This document shows positions 35,398-46,600 of a DNA stretch of 64,000 bases, piece after piece; the first letter of the stretch is position 1; each line of letters starts with the position of its first letter. The DNA lies in NCBI GenBank assembly GCA_020746835.1, contig JAGPNK010000021.1:248001-312000 (forward strand). Reading direction: 5' to 3'. Made by a program: the position numbers and the translations under genes. Below the pieces are notes generated by a model that did not search any database, was not told the origin of the DNA, and worked only from the letters and a program-made list of their open reading frames with translations. This DNA is from Stachybotrys elegans. Its lineage: Eukaryota > Ascomycota > Sordariomycetes > Hypocreales > Stachybotryaceae.

Positions 35398-36399
35398 CTA
35401 GTAAGAGGCAACGCGGGCACGGGCAACGCGGCGGCGGGCGCGACGAGCGCGGCGGCGGCGACGGCATTGCTCCGCCTCATCGACAGGAGGCTGAGGAGCA
35501 GGTTCCTGAGGAGCGGGAGTGGGAGCAGGAGCAGGAGTGGGAACATCCGGGGTAGGTGCAGAAGTCTCGGGAGCCTGGGGAGCAGGGGTCGTGGCATCGG
35601 GGGTCTCGGTAGGAGTAGTGCTCTCAACGGGAGCTTCAGCCGGAGGAGGAGGGGTGACGCTGGTGGCGTTGCTACCCTCCCAGACGGCGGGCTGGGGGAA
35701 GGGGAAGTTGTGGTTGTTGCCCCAGACGCTGAAGTTCCAAGACTCGTCCTGGACGCCGTAGGCGCCGGGGAACTTGACCATGGGCCCGGGCGTGCCGGAG
35801 CCGTTGCCGGTAACGCGGATCTGGGCGCACGAGTAGTAGAACTCGGCCTGGCCGTCATGGGCGCCGTGCAGGCCGACGTGCTCGAAGCGGACGAGGTACT
35901 CGCCGGCCGGGGTGCCCTCGGGGATGGTGGCGTCGACCGAGTTGCGGTCCCAGGTGCACCAGGCGTCGGTGGTGACGTCGGTGTCGCGGCAGATGCCCTC
36001 CTGGAAGATCTTGAACCAGTCGCCGGAGCCGTCGTAGGAGCGGACGTCGTCGCCGGGGGCGCGCGACATGTAGACGAGGGCAGGGCCCGGGTGCCGCATG
36101 GTGGCGCCGAAGGCGAGCTTGGCGCCGAGCTTGGTGCCCGGGGCGACCTCGATGACCTCGGTGCGCCCGGCGGTGCCGGCGCCCAGGTTGCAGCGGAAGT
36201 CGTTGGTGAGCGGGGTGACGCCGTCAAACGAGTTCTTGAACTTGGTGGGCATGTACTTTTCGGCGCGCGTGTTCTGGCGGATGTACTGGTTGGCGCGCGT
36301 CTCCTGGCCGTCGACGATGAGCACGTCAAACGTATAGTGAGCCGAGGCGAGCGGCGCGACGGCGGCGAGGAGCAGCGAGGCGAAGGCGGTGGACTTCAT
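35398..36399 (-). CDS. AA9 lytic polysaccharide monooxygenase with Arg-rich tail
   Basis: Single exon, 334 codons. The signal peptide (MKSTAFASLLLAAVAPLASA) ends just before His, the N-terminal ligand of the copper brace (HYTFDVLIVDG). The second His is in TMRHPGPALVYMS, and the axial Tyr region is AEFYYSCAQIRV. The enzyme oxidatively cleaves cellulose or hemicellulose. After the catalytic domain (to about residue 235) comes a Pro/Thr/Ala-rich linker of about 70 residues. The last 25 residues contain over a dozen arginines (QCRRRRRARRARRRVARAR) instead of a CBM1. The tail could bind acidic polymers such as pectate or be a processing site. The start at this Met is preferred over the longer frame because the signal peptide begins here. 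Confidence 0.88.
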   Translation of the reverse strand: MKSTAFASLLLAAVAPLASAHYTFDVLIVDGQETRANQYIRQNTRAEKYMPTKFKNSFDGVTPLTNDFRCNLGAGTAGRTEVIEVAPGTKLGAKLAFGATMRHPGPALVYMSRAPGDDVRSYDGSGDWFKIFQEGICRDTDVTTDAWCTWDRNSVDATIPEGTPAGEYLVRFEHVGLHGAHDGQAEFYYSCAQIRVTGNGSGTPGPMVKFPGAYGVQDESWNFSVWGNNHNFPFPQPAVWEGSNATSVTPPPPAEAPVESTTPTETPDATTPAPQAPETSAPTPDVPTPAPAPTPAPQEPAPQPPVDEAEQCRRRRRARRARRRVARARVASY

Positions 36400-37101
36400 G
36401 GTGCTGGTGATGTGCGATGGAATGGATGCGATGTGTGGATGGTAATTCTCGACCTGGAGGCAAGGCAAATGAATGGCGGGTGTGAAGCGAAGGTAGCGAA
36501 TGCAATTGGCCTGCAAGATGGCAATGAATGAATGAATGTACTGGTAAAGAATGAAAGAGGTCGAGCAATAAAAGACCGGGCTCTGGAGGTAAAGAGAGAA
36601 GAGGTGAGGAACAAGAGTCCAACGGTTGGCTGACCGAGGCTTTTTTATATACGCATCACCATGGCCCCCTTTGCTCGTTCGTCCAAGCCGCTGAGCGACG
36701 CAGTAATCGCCCTGCAGCCCAAGCGAGATTTCGGTGGCCCTGCATCGTTGGCCGCGCAGGGGTCCCGTGTGTCAAGTAGACGAGGCTTCGCGCCGTCCCA
36801 AACATGGTCGTCTGATGGGCCATCAATGTGAAACGGCGCGGCTCGCAACACCACCCGGCCTCTGCCCTGGCGGCTCGACCCCTGGCCCCCGCACGGCGAA
36901 ATGACAGCTGCTCACCTGCATGGTATTTTCCGGCCCCGGCTCAGCCTTGGCTGGTAAAGGAGAACGTGGGCAGCGGCATTTGTGTCGTCAATAGATGTGT
37001 CAATTTCACTGCGGAATCAACCAAATTCACAAAACCATTCTTTCTCATATCAGCGCCGCCATCCTCCTCCTCCGATCCACCACGGATGCCAGGGACCCCC
37101 C
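36400..37101. other. Promoter of AA9 gene and 3' flank of next gene
   Basis: About 700 bp with no gene recognised. The part nearest the AA9 start is GAATGAAT-rich. Confidence 0.3.
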
Positions 37102-39129
37102 TCAAGCACCGTTGCCTGCTTGGGCTGGCTCCTCCAGCGTCATTTCCTCTACCATACCAGACAGCGACTGCGAGGGCTCTCCCTCCTCGTCATTTCCTCC
37201 CACACTCCCAGGGGCGGCACTGCTGCCACCAGGCACCCCGGCGCCTTCACCGTTGCCCCCATTGCCCGACTCGGCATCCGGACCCGCTCTGTCTTGCGGA
37301 CCCTCGTTGGTACGGTTATAACTCGTCGGCTTGCGCTTGAGAGATGGTGGCTTGTCGTACTCATCCAAGTCACTGGCGTCGCTCACGTCTTCGTCTTCGG
37401 GCTGCAAAGAGTCCAAGAAGTCGTACATGTCAATGTTGAGTGTTTCGGGTTCTCTCTCTTCCCAGAATTGTGGCAGGATACATTCTGCAATAAGTTCCGG
37501 ACAACCTGGTAGTGGCGACGCTGGCCCAACCCATTTGCCGTAAGTTTTGACCAACTTGGTGAAGGCTTGGAAGCTCATATGGCCATAGTTTTTGAACTCT
37601 ACATTAACATCCCAGACCATGGGTCCCATGTCGAATGTAGTGTGAATCACTTCGTAACGGCCGTTGATAAGACCCTGGACGACGTCAAGGAATCCATCCA
37701 TTATATCTAGAGCATATAATGTTAGTACTGCGTGCCATCTTTGCCCAGGTCCGGTCGCGAACTTACATGGCCATGTCAATCTGACCGAGAACAAGTCTAT
37801 GTTCTCATCTTTCTTCTCTTTCTCGCATATCATCTCGGCGACCTTTTGCCACACAGCAAAGCGCTGAAAAGCGGTCTGGAAGAGTTCGGACCATTGGTGG
37901 TTCACGGGATCCCCGTCGAGGATGAGTTGGAAAGATTGTTTCGGCATCCCAGCCTTTTCAAGCTCTAAAGCCTCCGTGACCCAGACAGCGAAACGGCGGG
38001 CGAGCCTATAGTCGCTGACCTTGCCCACGGATTCCGGATCATCGTCAGTTGCTGCCGAGGTCACCTTCCAGTTGTGCTCGAAATGGGGGAAGCATCGCAT
38101 AGCGGCTGAGTCTGGTGTCATGAATACAGTCCGCCACATATCAACGCGGCGTTTGATGCGAAGACGAGGATTCTCCTGGCAGTACGGAATGAACCCGAGG
38201 GCGTGTGTTTCAGGGTAGGCTACCGACACAGCATTTTCATCGAGATAGATTCTCCGCAAGTGCGTTCGTAGATGTGACGGGAAGCGAGACAGGAAGGCTA
38301 TAGCGGCAGACGCTGCTGAGAAACGATACTTGCCGTCGGTATACCATGGCTGCCCGTCGGCATCAAGAAACTGTCGCCTTTCCCAGTGTTCTGTTGTGTG
38401 TGGGGGGCACTGCATGAGAGGCCACATTTTCCCGATCCTGCGCCCAGGAGGGATGTAGCTCCAAAAAGGCAGCCTCTTGAGGTGTGGCAGCATATTCGGG
38501 GGCAAGAAATGCTCGTGTTCAGACTCGTAAAACTCGGCATCTGGATCGGTCTCAAACCATTCCCGAGGCCAGGTATCATACTTGACTACCAGCTCGTAAA
38601 GACGAAGCAGTGCCCGGTTGACGTATGAGAATGGAAGTCCCCAGTCGCTATTGTGCACACGCCGGTCAAAGGCTGGCTGCGTAAGTACATGCCGAAGAAA
38701 CGGTTCCACTTTAGGAAAGTCGACAATGACTTCCTCTAGGATAGACTCGTTGAAGCCGCATTTGAACCCTGGCTGCTGTTGCTCCTCTAGATCGTCATCG
38801 AGGTAGCCTCGAAAAACCTCGCAGAGCAGCGACATGGTGTGGTATGCGCAGCTCTGAAAGCGAGCAGCTGTGATGCGTGCCTCATCTGAATAGTCGGACG
38901 AGAAGTGGATGGTATTGGTGTTGAGGGCCAGGCCGTCGGTCTCACCGGCGACTTGCTTGCATGTAAGCCTGAGGGCTTGGTCGATAGGCTGCTTTTCGCC
39001 GTCGTGGCCGCGAGCCTCGAGCTTGCGGGTTTTGAAGTTGTAGACATAACCGCCGTCAGCAGCAAAGTAGGCGCAGTAGATGGCGTCGCGAATCTCGCGG
39101 GGGAGGTGGAGAAAGGGCGGAGGAGCCAT
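37102..39129 (-). CDS. Large protein with N-terminal LPREIRD motif, function unknown
   Basis: Single exon, 675 residues. It begins MAPPPFLHLPREIRDAIYCA, the short F-box/2EXR-like opening seen in many Pezizomycotina proteins of unknown role. The middle is ordinary globular sequence with many aromatic residues. The last ~100 residues are acidic, Gly/Pro/Ser-rich and probably disordered. No catalytic motif or membrane segment was seen. Either a substrate adaptor or one of the expanded fungal 2EXR-type proteins; the domain call rests on the first 20 residues only. Confidence 0.7.
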   Translation of the reverse strand: MAPPPFLHLPREIRDAIYCAYFAADGGYVYNFKTRKLEARGHDGEKQPIDQALRLTCKQVAGETDGLALNTNTIHFSSDYSDEARITAARFQSCAYHTMSLLCEVFRGYLDDDLEEQQQPGFKCGFNESILEEVIVDFPKVEPFLRHVLTQPAFDRRVHNSDWGLPFSYVNRALLRLYELVVKYDTWPREWFETDPDAEFYESEHEHFLPPNMLPHLKRLPFWSYIPPGRRIGKMWPLMQCPPHTTEHWERRQFLDADGQPWYTDGKYRFSAASAAIAFLSRFPSHLRTHLRRIYLDENAVSVAYPETHALGFIPYCQENPRLRIKRRVDMWRTVFMTPDSAAMRCFPHFEHNWKVTSAATDDDPESVGKVSDYRLARRFAVWVTEALELEKAGMPKQSFQLILDGDPVNHQWSELFQTAFQRFAVWQKVAEMICEKEKKDENIDLFSVRLTWPCKFATGPGQRWHAVLTLYALDIMDGFLDVVQGLINGRYEVIHTTFDMGPMVWDVNVEFKNYGHMSFQAFTKLVKTYGKWVGPASPLPGCPELIAECILPQFWEEREPETLNIDMYDFLDSLQPEDEDVSDASDLDEYDKPPSLKRKPTSYNRTNEGPQDRAGPDAESGNGGNGEGAGVPGGSSAAPGSVGGNDEEGEPSQSLSGMVEEMTLEEPAQAGNGA

Positions 39130-39700
39130 GGTGAATTAGCCGAGCTGGTAGTGCCGGCGCACGCTATGGATTGTTGAATGAGGCCTCGCCGTGCTGATTG
39201 TCGTGCTGGTGCGGCGAGGTTGTTGAGGTTGTTGAGGTTGGTGAAGTTGGTGCGGTTGGTGCGGTCGTGAGGTGGCAAGGCCGAGGATGCAAGAAGCAAA
39301 GCCAGTGCTGGGCAGCCCGCGTGTTATATAATTGTCTGTCATACTCAGTGGCTTGCCACAAAGGTCATCGAGGGAGGGGATGGACTTAGCTTTGCAACAA
39401 GGTTGCCTAGTCGGGTGAGTCATTGCCAACAAGCGGGGCCTCAGTCAAACTTTGTCTGACTGAGGCCCACGGCGCAGACGGAAACGGCGAACCCTCGAGG
39501 AAACCCAAAGAAGAAGAAGAAGAAAAAAAGAAAGAAAGAAAGAAAGAAAAAAATCCCCCAGAGAGAACGACGAGCCACCCCAGCTCGCTAGGACAGCCGC
39601 TCGCTGTGAAGGCAAAAAGCCCTAACTCACAGGTCCTCGCTGGCGCCTTTGGAAAAAAGAGTCTCAACGCGGGCATGCGTCACTTTATGATGAGGAAAAG
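39130..39700. other. Intergenic with purine tract
   Basis: Upstream of the 675-residue gene. Contains (GTTGAG)-like repeats at 39215-39260 and an AAG/AAAG purine tract at about 39508-39552. Confidence 0.4.
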
Positions 39701-39826
39701 AGTGTGCAGTGTAGGGTGTAAGCAGTAGAGAGCAAATAAACAGTAGAGGTGGTGCCTAGTGCCCCGGCAACCAATGCAGTCGTAAACAGTAGAGAGAAAC
39801 AACAACGAGGCCATCGTCAGGCTGCC

Positions 39827-40275
39827 CTTGCTCAATGCAACGTTAGCAAAGGCTTCCTCTCATCGCCGCACGACCAACTTACCGTACAGGGTAGCCGACT
39901 GGCCGAACGGCCGAGTGGCCGAGCCACAGGTGGCTGCGACTTCTCATGTCAAGGTTAGCTGAAGTCCAGACACGAGCCTTGCCTGGATCAGGTACAGGTA
40001 CATACGCACCGTCACAAGCCACACTGAGCTCTCGAACAAGTTAGCCACGGCGGGGTGTACGAAGCAGGCGGGGAAAAGCGTACTGACCATGCGCAGGCAT
40101 GTGATGCGACGGGATGTCGAGCTGGCCTCCTAGACATATCAGCAAACGCCACAGCCACATCACACGGTGAGTCACACTCGCAGACACGCACATACACGTA
40201 CACGTACGGAGGGTTGGGGCGGGGTCTACCGGCGAGTTAGATGACAGTTCATACCGAAATAACAGATGCACATAC
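39827..40275 (-). other. Further candidate introns beyond the proposed stop
   Basis: The same splice grammar continues past the proposed stop codon at 40298: candidate introns 40226-40275, 40024-40087, 39940-40005 and 39827-39882, each with a donor, a CTAAC-type branch site and an AG. Either the 3' untranslated region is spliced or the real coding chain is longer. Confidence 0.4.
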
Positions 40276-40898
40276 TAGACCAGATGGAAGGCTCTGACTA
40301 ACTGCAACCACACAAGGTTGCCTGTATGTCAGATAAGCTTCAATTGGTATAGGGGCCACATTGAATACGTACCGGTGCCCGGCTGGGAAGCTTCGGTTGA
40401 CTCATCTACCAGAAAGTTAGATGATGCTCATACTGGAACAGCAGATGCACATGCCGGATGAACGCTGACTGACCGAATAAGGTTGCCTATACACCATATG
40501 AGCTTTAACCGGGACGGCCGCGTTGGGAGCATACCGACGCTGCAGAAGCCTTGCTGTGACTGTGACCGTGACTACATCAGATGAGCTTGAACCGGGACGG
40601 CCGCTGCATCGAAGACGTACCCTGTGCCCAGATGGAGAGCGCCACTGGCTGCAACCACAAGGTTGCTTGCACGTCAGATACTGCACTGAGGAGAAAATGC
40701 GGTGAATGCATACCGATGCTAATGGAAAGCTTCGACTGACTGCAACCACAAGGTTGCCTGCACGTTAGATGAGCTTGAACCGGCTTGACAACGACATTGA
40801 GGACGTACTGACGCTGGAAAAGCCTGTGACTGCAACCACACAAGGTTGCCTATGAATTAGACAATGCCCAGACGGAGATGATATTTTCAGCAACATAC
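40226..40898 (-). repeat. Array of ~90 nt exon+intron units (array 1)
   Basis: Units recur about every 90 nt. The exon part often begins GCAACCTTGTGGTTGCAG and the intron part has GTACGT, then GGTTCAAGCTCATCT, then AAC and AG. Stem-forming GCAACC/GGTTGC lies within several exons (near 40313, 40651, 40742, 40832). Introns here are 49, 51, 48, 49, 48, 49, 51 and 50 nt. Confidence 0.75.
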
Positions 40899-43393
40899 CA
40901 TCGCTCCAGGCTGCCAACAGAGCTGCCGCTAGACATGTTAGCTACATCACCGGGCTGATGGAAAGGACGCACAAAAGCTTGATCTGCCTCCTGAATCGTC
41001 AGAATAAGAAGAGTTTTGCAAGGAGATGGCTAGCTTACGCCCACGGCTACATAAAGCCCTTGAGCCCCCGGCTCCTGACAGAACAATTAGTTGGCGGCAC
41101 AACACCCCTTTCATGCCCGGAGAACTTACGAGAGAGATGAATTCATCATCCGTATCCCACCACATGCTTGTGCCCTATGACGGTAAGCTTTTTCCTTCTG
41201 TTGGCCGTTTCTGTTCACTTACTCACAGCTGATCGAGACAACAAAGCAATTAGTTGGTACTTGGTGCCCAGCAGAAGGGTGACTGACTTACTCAAAATGC
41301 AAGCAAACAACACCCACACCCACAACAACGCGGCTGTGTCTTCCAAGTTAGCAAGCGCTTGTAACTATAATGCAGCCGGCTTACCAGAGGGGTCGAATCC
41401 CCCTGCTGAAGCTTGCAAGCATTAGTAGGACTAAGCCTCAAATAATCACAATAACGCACCTGCTCCAGCAGCCACGGCAGCCTCGGCTGCCGCCACTACC
41501 AACGCTGGCGAAGTCATCCACAAGGTGAGTTGCCCTGAGGGGTCTTCTCCAGCTCATCAACATAAGTTGTTAGCAGACTCTCGAGCTGTAGCCGCAGTCT
41601 TGCTCACCCGATGACGGTGTTGCTGACGGTCTGGACTGGGGCAATTAGAAGAGCTCCATGGATTTGTTGTGTCCACTTACATACAACAGGATGACTTCTG
41701 CCGCCCCCCTTCCCCCGGAGCCCCAGAGCCGTACAAGAAGCGGCAGGGCAGAAAGGGCAAGAAGGCCCAACTCGCCGACGACAGGCCCCTCGGCAGCCAA
41801 ATCAAGCTAATGAGGGGGGATAGCTGTCTAAAATCAGTAGGTGAGAGACATGAGCAAGATAAGCATAAATGGACACAAGTGTGCATTGACGTACAGGGCC
41901 CTGGCGCGACTCAGCCCAAGTTAGTAAACAAGGCAAAGATTCGAATCGATATGGGAGAAATCCGCACACAGAGACGTACGGCTAACTTGAGAAGCCCTGA
42001 TGGAGCTCGGGCCGTTAGCTGACGTCATGGCTCAAACCAACATAGCAAAGAGACGTACAGAGACGGTTGGAGTTGCTCCAAGAGAGCTCTCCTCGGTCAG
42101 TTGAGTGTTGGAACTCGCGATTGGCAGGCAATGTAGGGAAAGCAAAAATGATATACATACTTGGCTTGGTTTTTCGGTGCGGGTTTTCGGTCGGTTTTTT
42201 GCTTTGGTTGTTGAATTGATCACTTTTGCCGCCTTCTAGCATTGTGATCAGCAGGTATAGTAGTAACACGGGTGACCACAAAAAAAAGTGCGTGGTAGGG
42301 AGATTCTCTAATTAACGTCAGCCTCCTTTACCAACACTGGGTACTCTGGAACCCACTTGATTTTCCCTCGGTGCTGAGCGTGGAAAGAAGGATCAGAGGG
42401 CTGGGGGAGGAAGAGACTATACCTCACGAAATTGTGTGCCCAATGCCCCTGTGACGTGACTGCATAGCTATCAGCACTCGCCGCAGCTTAATGTCTCGGC
42501 AAAGTCAGCTTGTACGGCCAGGCGAGACAGAAGGCTGCCGGTCCATCCGGCGGGGTGAACTAGCGTACCGTTTGATCGAATGCCGATACCATCGTAGAGA
42601 GCTGTCCTTGGACGTGGTCAGAGACTGGAGAGGTTGGCGGAGGCTGTGGTGATGCAAGGGCAAACCTACTGAGAAGAGCCAGCTCAGGCAACGTCAGTAA
42701 GTCCCAGAGCGGTGGTGTAGATAAAGACATACACGAACGACGTACAGCAGACTGCAGTAGCCAAAGCGCTTAGAGGGTCAGTCTGCGCGCACTGGTCCTG
42801 AGAATGGGTTGAGGTTGCGACCAAGATGCAAAGGAAGAAGTTGACATACCAAGCAATGTGTCGGAAGCCGTAGTCGTGTGTGGAAGCTGTGCGCTGACTG
42901 TATTAGATGAGGCAGTGGCTAAAGAATAAAGGGAGAGCAGGATGTACGCTGCGAAGGAACTGTAGTTGTGTGAGAAGGTCGACTATCTTTGGATGAGACA
43001 GTGGCCAAGGATTGAGGAAGAGCCGGGCGTACCGTACGCTGCGAAGAAGCTGCGGCTGTGTGAGAAGGCTGACTAGCCTTGTATAAGGCAGTGGCCAAAA
43101 GAACCGAGGAGGAGATGGGCGTACCATGTGATGCGAAGGAGCCGTGGGGGAAGCTGGGCGCTGGTCTTAGATGAGGTTGTTGGCCAAAGCATCAAGGAAG
43201 CACCGGACGTACGTACCACGTGATGCGGGGAACCTGCTTAGTCCTTTGAGATAAATCATCAGCACAAGGACAAGCCAGTGTTTCCGCCTCTTGCTGGAAA
43301 GGGTCGACTCACAGCAACGAAGTGTGGGAATGGGTCCAGGGTAAGCCGGAAAAGACGGTGAAAAAGAAACAGTGCAAGCCTTTTAAACCTCAT
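40298..43393 (-). CDS. Putative micro-exon gene encoding a secreted repeat protein
   Basis: Exon 1 (43393-43313) encodes MRFKRLALFLFHRLFRLTLD, like a signal peptide. Next exons: 43233-43217, 43160-43125, 43072-43033 (or -43038), 42982-42948, 42897-42850, open in one frame with introns of 79, 56, 52, 50 and 50 nt. At the other end seven exons (40849-40809, 40757-40714, 40665-40621, 40571-40535, 40486-40455, 40405-40373, 40321-40298) read in one frame to a TAG, encoding peptides such as QPCGCSQWRSPSGHR. Their introns are 48-51 nt. Donors are GTACGT/GTATGY/GTAAGT, with CTAAC/CTGAC branch sites before YAG. Further good introns in the middle: 41910-41979, 41997-42058, 41828-41894, 41334-41384, 41229-41291, 41075-41129. 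The middle exon chain is unresolved. Function unknown. Confidence 0.45.
42850..43216 (-). repeat. Array of ~90 nt exon+intron units (array 2)
   Basis: A second array with its own unit of about 90 nt. Exon parts resemble CCTTCTCACACARCYRCAG and intron parts contain CTTTGGCCACTGYCTCATCTAA. Four to five copies between about 42,850 and 43,216. The unit differs in sequence from array 1 but has the same period and exon-intron plan. Confidence 0.75.
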
Positions 43394-43658
43394 GCTCGGG
43401 AGGGGTGGAATGAAAAGACATAGCAAGCATGGCACGTAATAGTTAAAGAGCAAGGTCAATTGGTTGTATGTATATATATGTGTGTGTAAGGAGAAAAGGC
43501 AATGCTCGAGATACAATAAGCAACGACAGAAAAGAGCATGGTAAACCAAGGAGCAGGAAATGGTGGGAGAAGGGACGATAATAGACGAGATTGTAGTAAC
43601 AGGGGAGCATGAAATCGAGAGACAGCTGGCGTACGTGTGTAATCTCGCTCCCCTCCAT

Positions 43659-46600
43659 CTACCTCATATCCTTGTTGGTATGGGCACGCAGCTGGAGCAG
43701 ATTGCATTTCCTCCTTTTGGCAGGCGGTGCGGCGCCGTCGTCTGGTGCCGGACGTTTCTTGATGTATTCGGTGGGAGGCTTGCCGGAAAATTGGTCTAGG
43801 TTGAAGGTTTCGAGAGCATACTTGGCAGCATGGGAGGGATTGTTGAATATCTCTTCCAGCATAGGCCTCTTCAAATAACCGGATTGGAGCCTGATATCGT
43901 CGAGGAGCCGCCTCCGCGGTTCGATCAAACTCCAATCCTCACACTCGACAAAGAGATGCATGACCGTCTCGGGCTTCCTGCCGCACCTGCGACACAGCTC
44001 AGAGGTAACACCGGGGGCGCCGATTCTCTTGAGGAATGGCCTTAGAGCAATGACATTGACCCTGCATTGCAGCAGAATGGTGGTTTGCTTGCGGGTAAGG
44101 CCCCCCCCGTAGTAAGAGAGGTTCTCACGCCCCCACGCCGTATCCAACGCGATGGTGTAGGCGTGGCGATCTTCTCCCCGGCGACTGTTCTGGTACTCGG
44201 ACCATCTCTGCTCCATGGTGTCCCGAATCATCAGATCCCCCGTCTTCTTGATGGCCTCTTTCCGCCATTTACCACATTCAGGCGCCGCCCACTTTTGTTC
44301 AAAGATGGCTTCGGAACCCGAATCTCGGTAGCGCTCGCGAGTCTTGGAGATTACCTGCGTGGCAAGAAGACGAAGCCTGTGGTAAGGATGGCGTGACTGC
44401 ATGGATATGGGCCGGAGTGAGGCAGGATAAGAATAGCACGTCCCGTCCCGAAATGAATGCAACATCTTGGCCTGGTGCACCTGGGCTTTGATGTGTAGGG
44501 TGAGAGAGAGGGGTGGGATGTTGAGCTCTTTTTGTATCATCAAGGCAGATGTGGTGGGTAGGGCGCCTGCGATGAGCCTAAGGCACTGACGCTGGAACGT
44601 GTCGAGTTGTGCGATGGAGCTTTGCTTGAGGTAGCTTTCCCTGGTGCCTCTCGTCATGTTATCTTGAAGCTGGGCGGCTGTCTGGGACGCATCCATGAAC
44701 CAGACGGGACAGGCGTAGGTCAAGATGGACTGGACCCTGGAGATGTAGAGGTTCCTCATATCGACTAGGTTGGGACCCCATGTGCTGCCGGACATGAATT
44801 GCAAGATGCGGAAGGCCTTGCTGGCCTTTTTGAAGAGGGAATTGATGTGGACTGTCCATGACAGGCGCGGATCGACCAGCACACCGAGAAGCTTGAGATA
44901 ATTCTTTTCGAAGAGTACCTCGACGGGAGGCAGCCTCTTGATATTAGGGACCTCGCGGACTTGCACCTCTTTGTCACGGGGGCCGAGGAAATGAAGCAGG
45001 CCGTACTTTTCAGGAGAAAACATGACGCCGTTTTCCTTGGCCCACACCCGCATCCTTGCGTAGATGACTTCGATGATTTTGCAGTTTTCCGCCCACGAAG
45101 AGGAGCGCACCAGGATGCTGGTGTCGTCGACAAACGCAAGAATTATGACGTGGAGCCAGGAATAATCCGAGCCCATCCCAAGAAGCGGCGCAGCGAAGAG
45201 CAGGAACAGGATAGGAGAAAGGACGCTGCCCTGAGGAAGGCCCCCGTTCTCATGGAAATGTTGAGGTTCGTCTCCAGGGATGCAGAGGAGGGTCATGCGC
45301 TCGGAGAGGAAGGAGGTGAGGAACATGGCCAGGTAAGGTGGGAATTTATGTGTCCTGAACATGGCCATCAACGCCGAGCGTTTGAGCAGAGGAAAGGCAC
45401 GCGTCATGTCAAGCACCATTATAGTGACCTTGTCAAGCCTTTTGCACAGCCACGCCTTCTGGACAAACGAGGTGATGAGCTGAAGGGCCATGGTGGTCGA
45501 GGTGCCCGGCAGCCCACCGTACTGCGTCATAGGGATCGCACGCACACCAGTGCAGCCTTCGAGGAATGCCCTGATGCGCTTGGCCACCAGGCGCTCGAGC
45601 AACTTGCCGACAACCGGGAGAAGGGCGATGGGGCGGTAGGATGTTGTTAGGGTGGGATCCTTGCCCAACTTGAGGAACAAGATGGTCCTAGAGGATTTGA
45701 AGAGTCGTGGGTGGTAACCGAGGCGGAGGCATGCGCTGTAGAAGCGGGAGAGGTACGGTGCGATGACAGGGGCAGATAGCTTGAGAGCCTCGTACCCAGC
45801 GCCGTCCAAGCCGGGAGCTTTGCCACTGGGGAGCGCCTTGATGGCTTCCACTACCTCCTCCACTGTCACAGTGGTGGCTGGGTCGTCATCGAAGTTGGCG
45901 TTGTGGTCGCAGTGCCCAGGATCCTCGCTATCCCCATCTGTCTCTGTGCGGCTCGCCATGCCTGTACCATAAATGTCGTTCATCATGGCATCGGCCTTGG
46001 TTTCCGACGTGGTAGCCTCCCCCGCACTGGTACGCAAGTTGGGTGCCTGTGGCATTGTCGCTGGCTGTGAACGTTGTTGGGTGGACTTGGCGAGGCGCGA
46101 AGCCAGAAAGCTATGTGCACGCTTGCCTTTGGCAGCGGTGGGTTTCTTGCCCTTGTTCTTGCCACGTGAGCCGTTCTTGACAGAGGACTTGTTCTTGCCA
46201 CGTGAACCGTTCTTGACAGAGGACTTGTTCTTGCCGCGAGGCCCTCTCTTGTCGTGGTAGCCTTTCCCAGGAGCCTCCTTATCCTTGCTAGGTTCAGGGA
46301 CCGGAGGCTTGGGAGACCGAGTGTGCTGGCTTCGCTTGGGGTCGAAAGGGTCGCTGTCGGGGACGAGTTCCTCGACGGCTTTCACGAGAACCTTGTGGGT
46401 CAGAACCTCGCTGTACTCGTTCAGGTGTGCGCCCGTCTCGAGTGGCAGAGAATCGAGGACGGGAAGCTTGGACTTGACAAAAGCTTGGAACTTGGCGGCG
46501 TCGACTTTGTCGTAGTTGCGACGGCTACCGTGTTGTCGAGGGACGCTCAAATGCAACCAGAGCTCGCAAGGTTTGTGGTCACCTTTCAATTTTTCAATCT

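Noticed and set aside
40313..40850. CRISPR-like array of regularly spaced repeats
   Set aside because: Spacing is regular, but the repeats diverge, the spacers are themselves homologous, and the genome is fungal.
41380..41412. A tRNA-like T-arm (GGGGTCGAATCCCCC)
   Set aside because: The loop is one base short and no acceptor stem, D-arm or anticodon arm could be folded around it; it lies in the micro-exon locus.
39720..43250. Exon-intron chain on the plus strand (GTAC...TTAG)
   Set aside because: The apparent plus-strand acceptors are the reverse complements of CTAA branch sites, and several plus donors would be ATAC. The minus strand gives canonical donor, branch site and acceptor in the right order.
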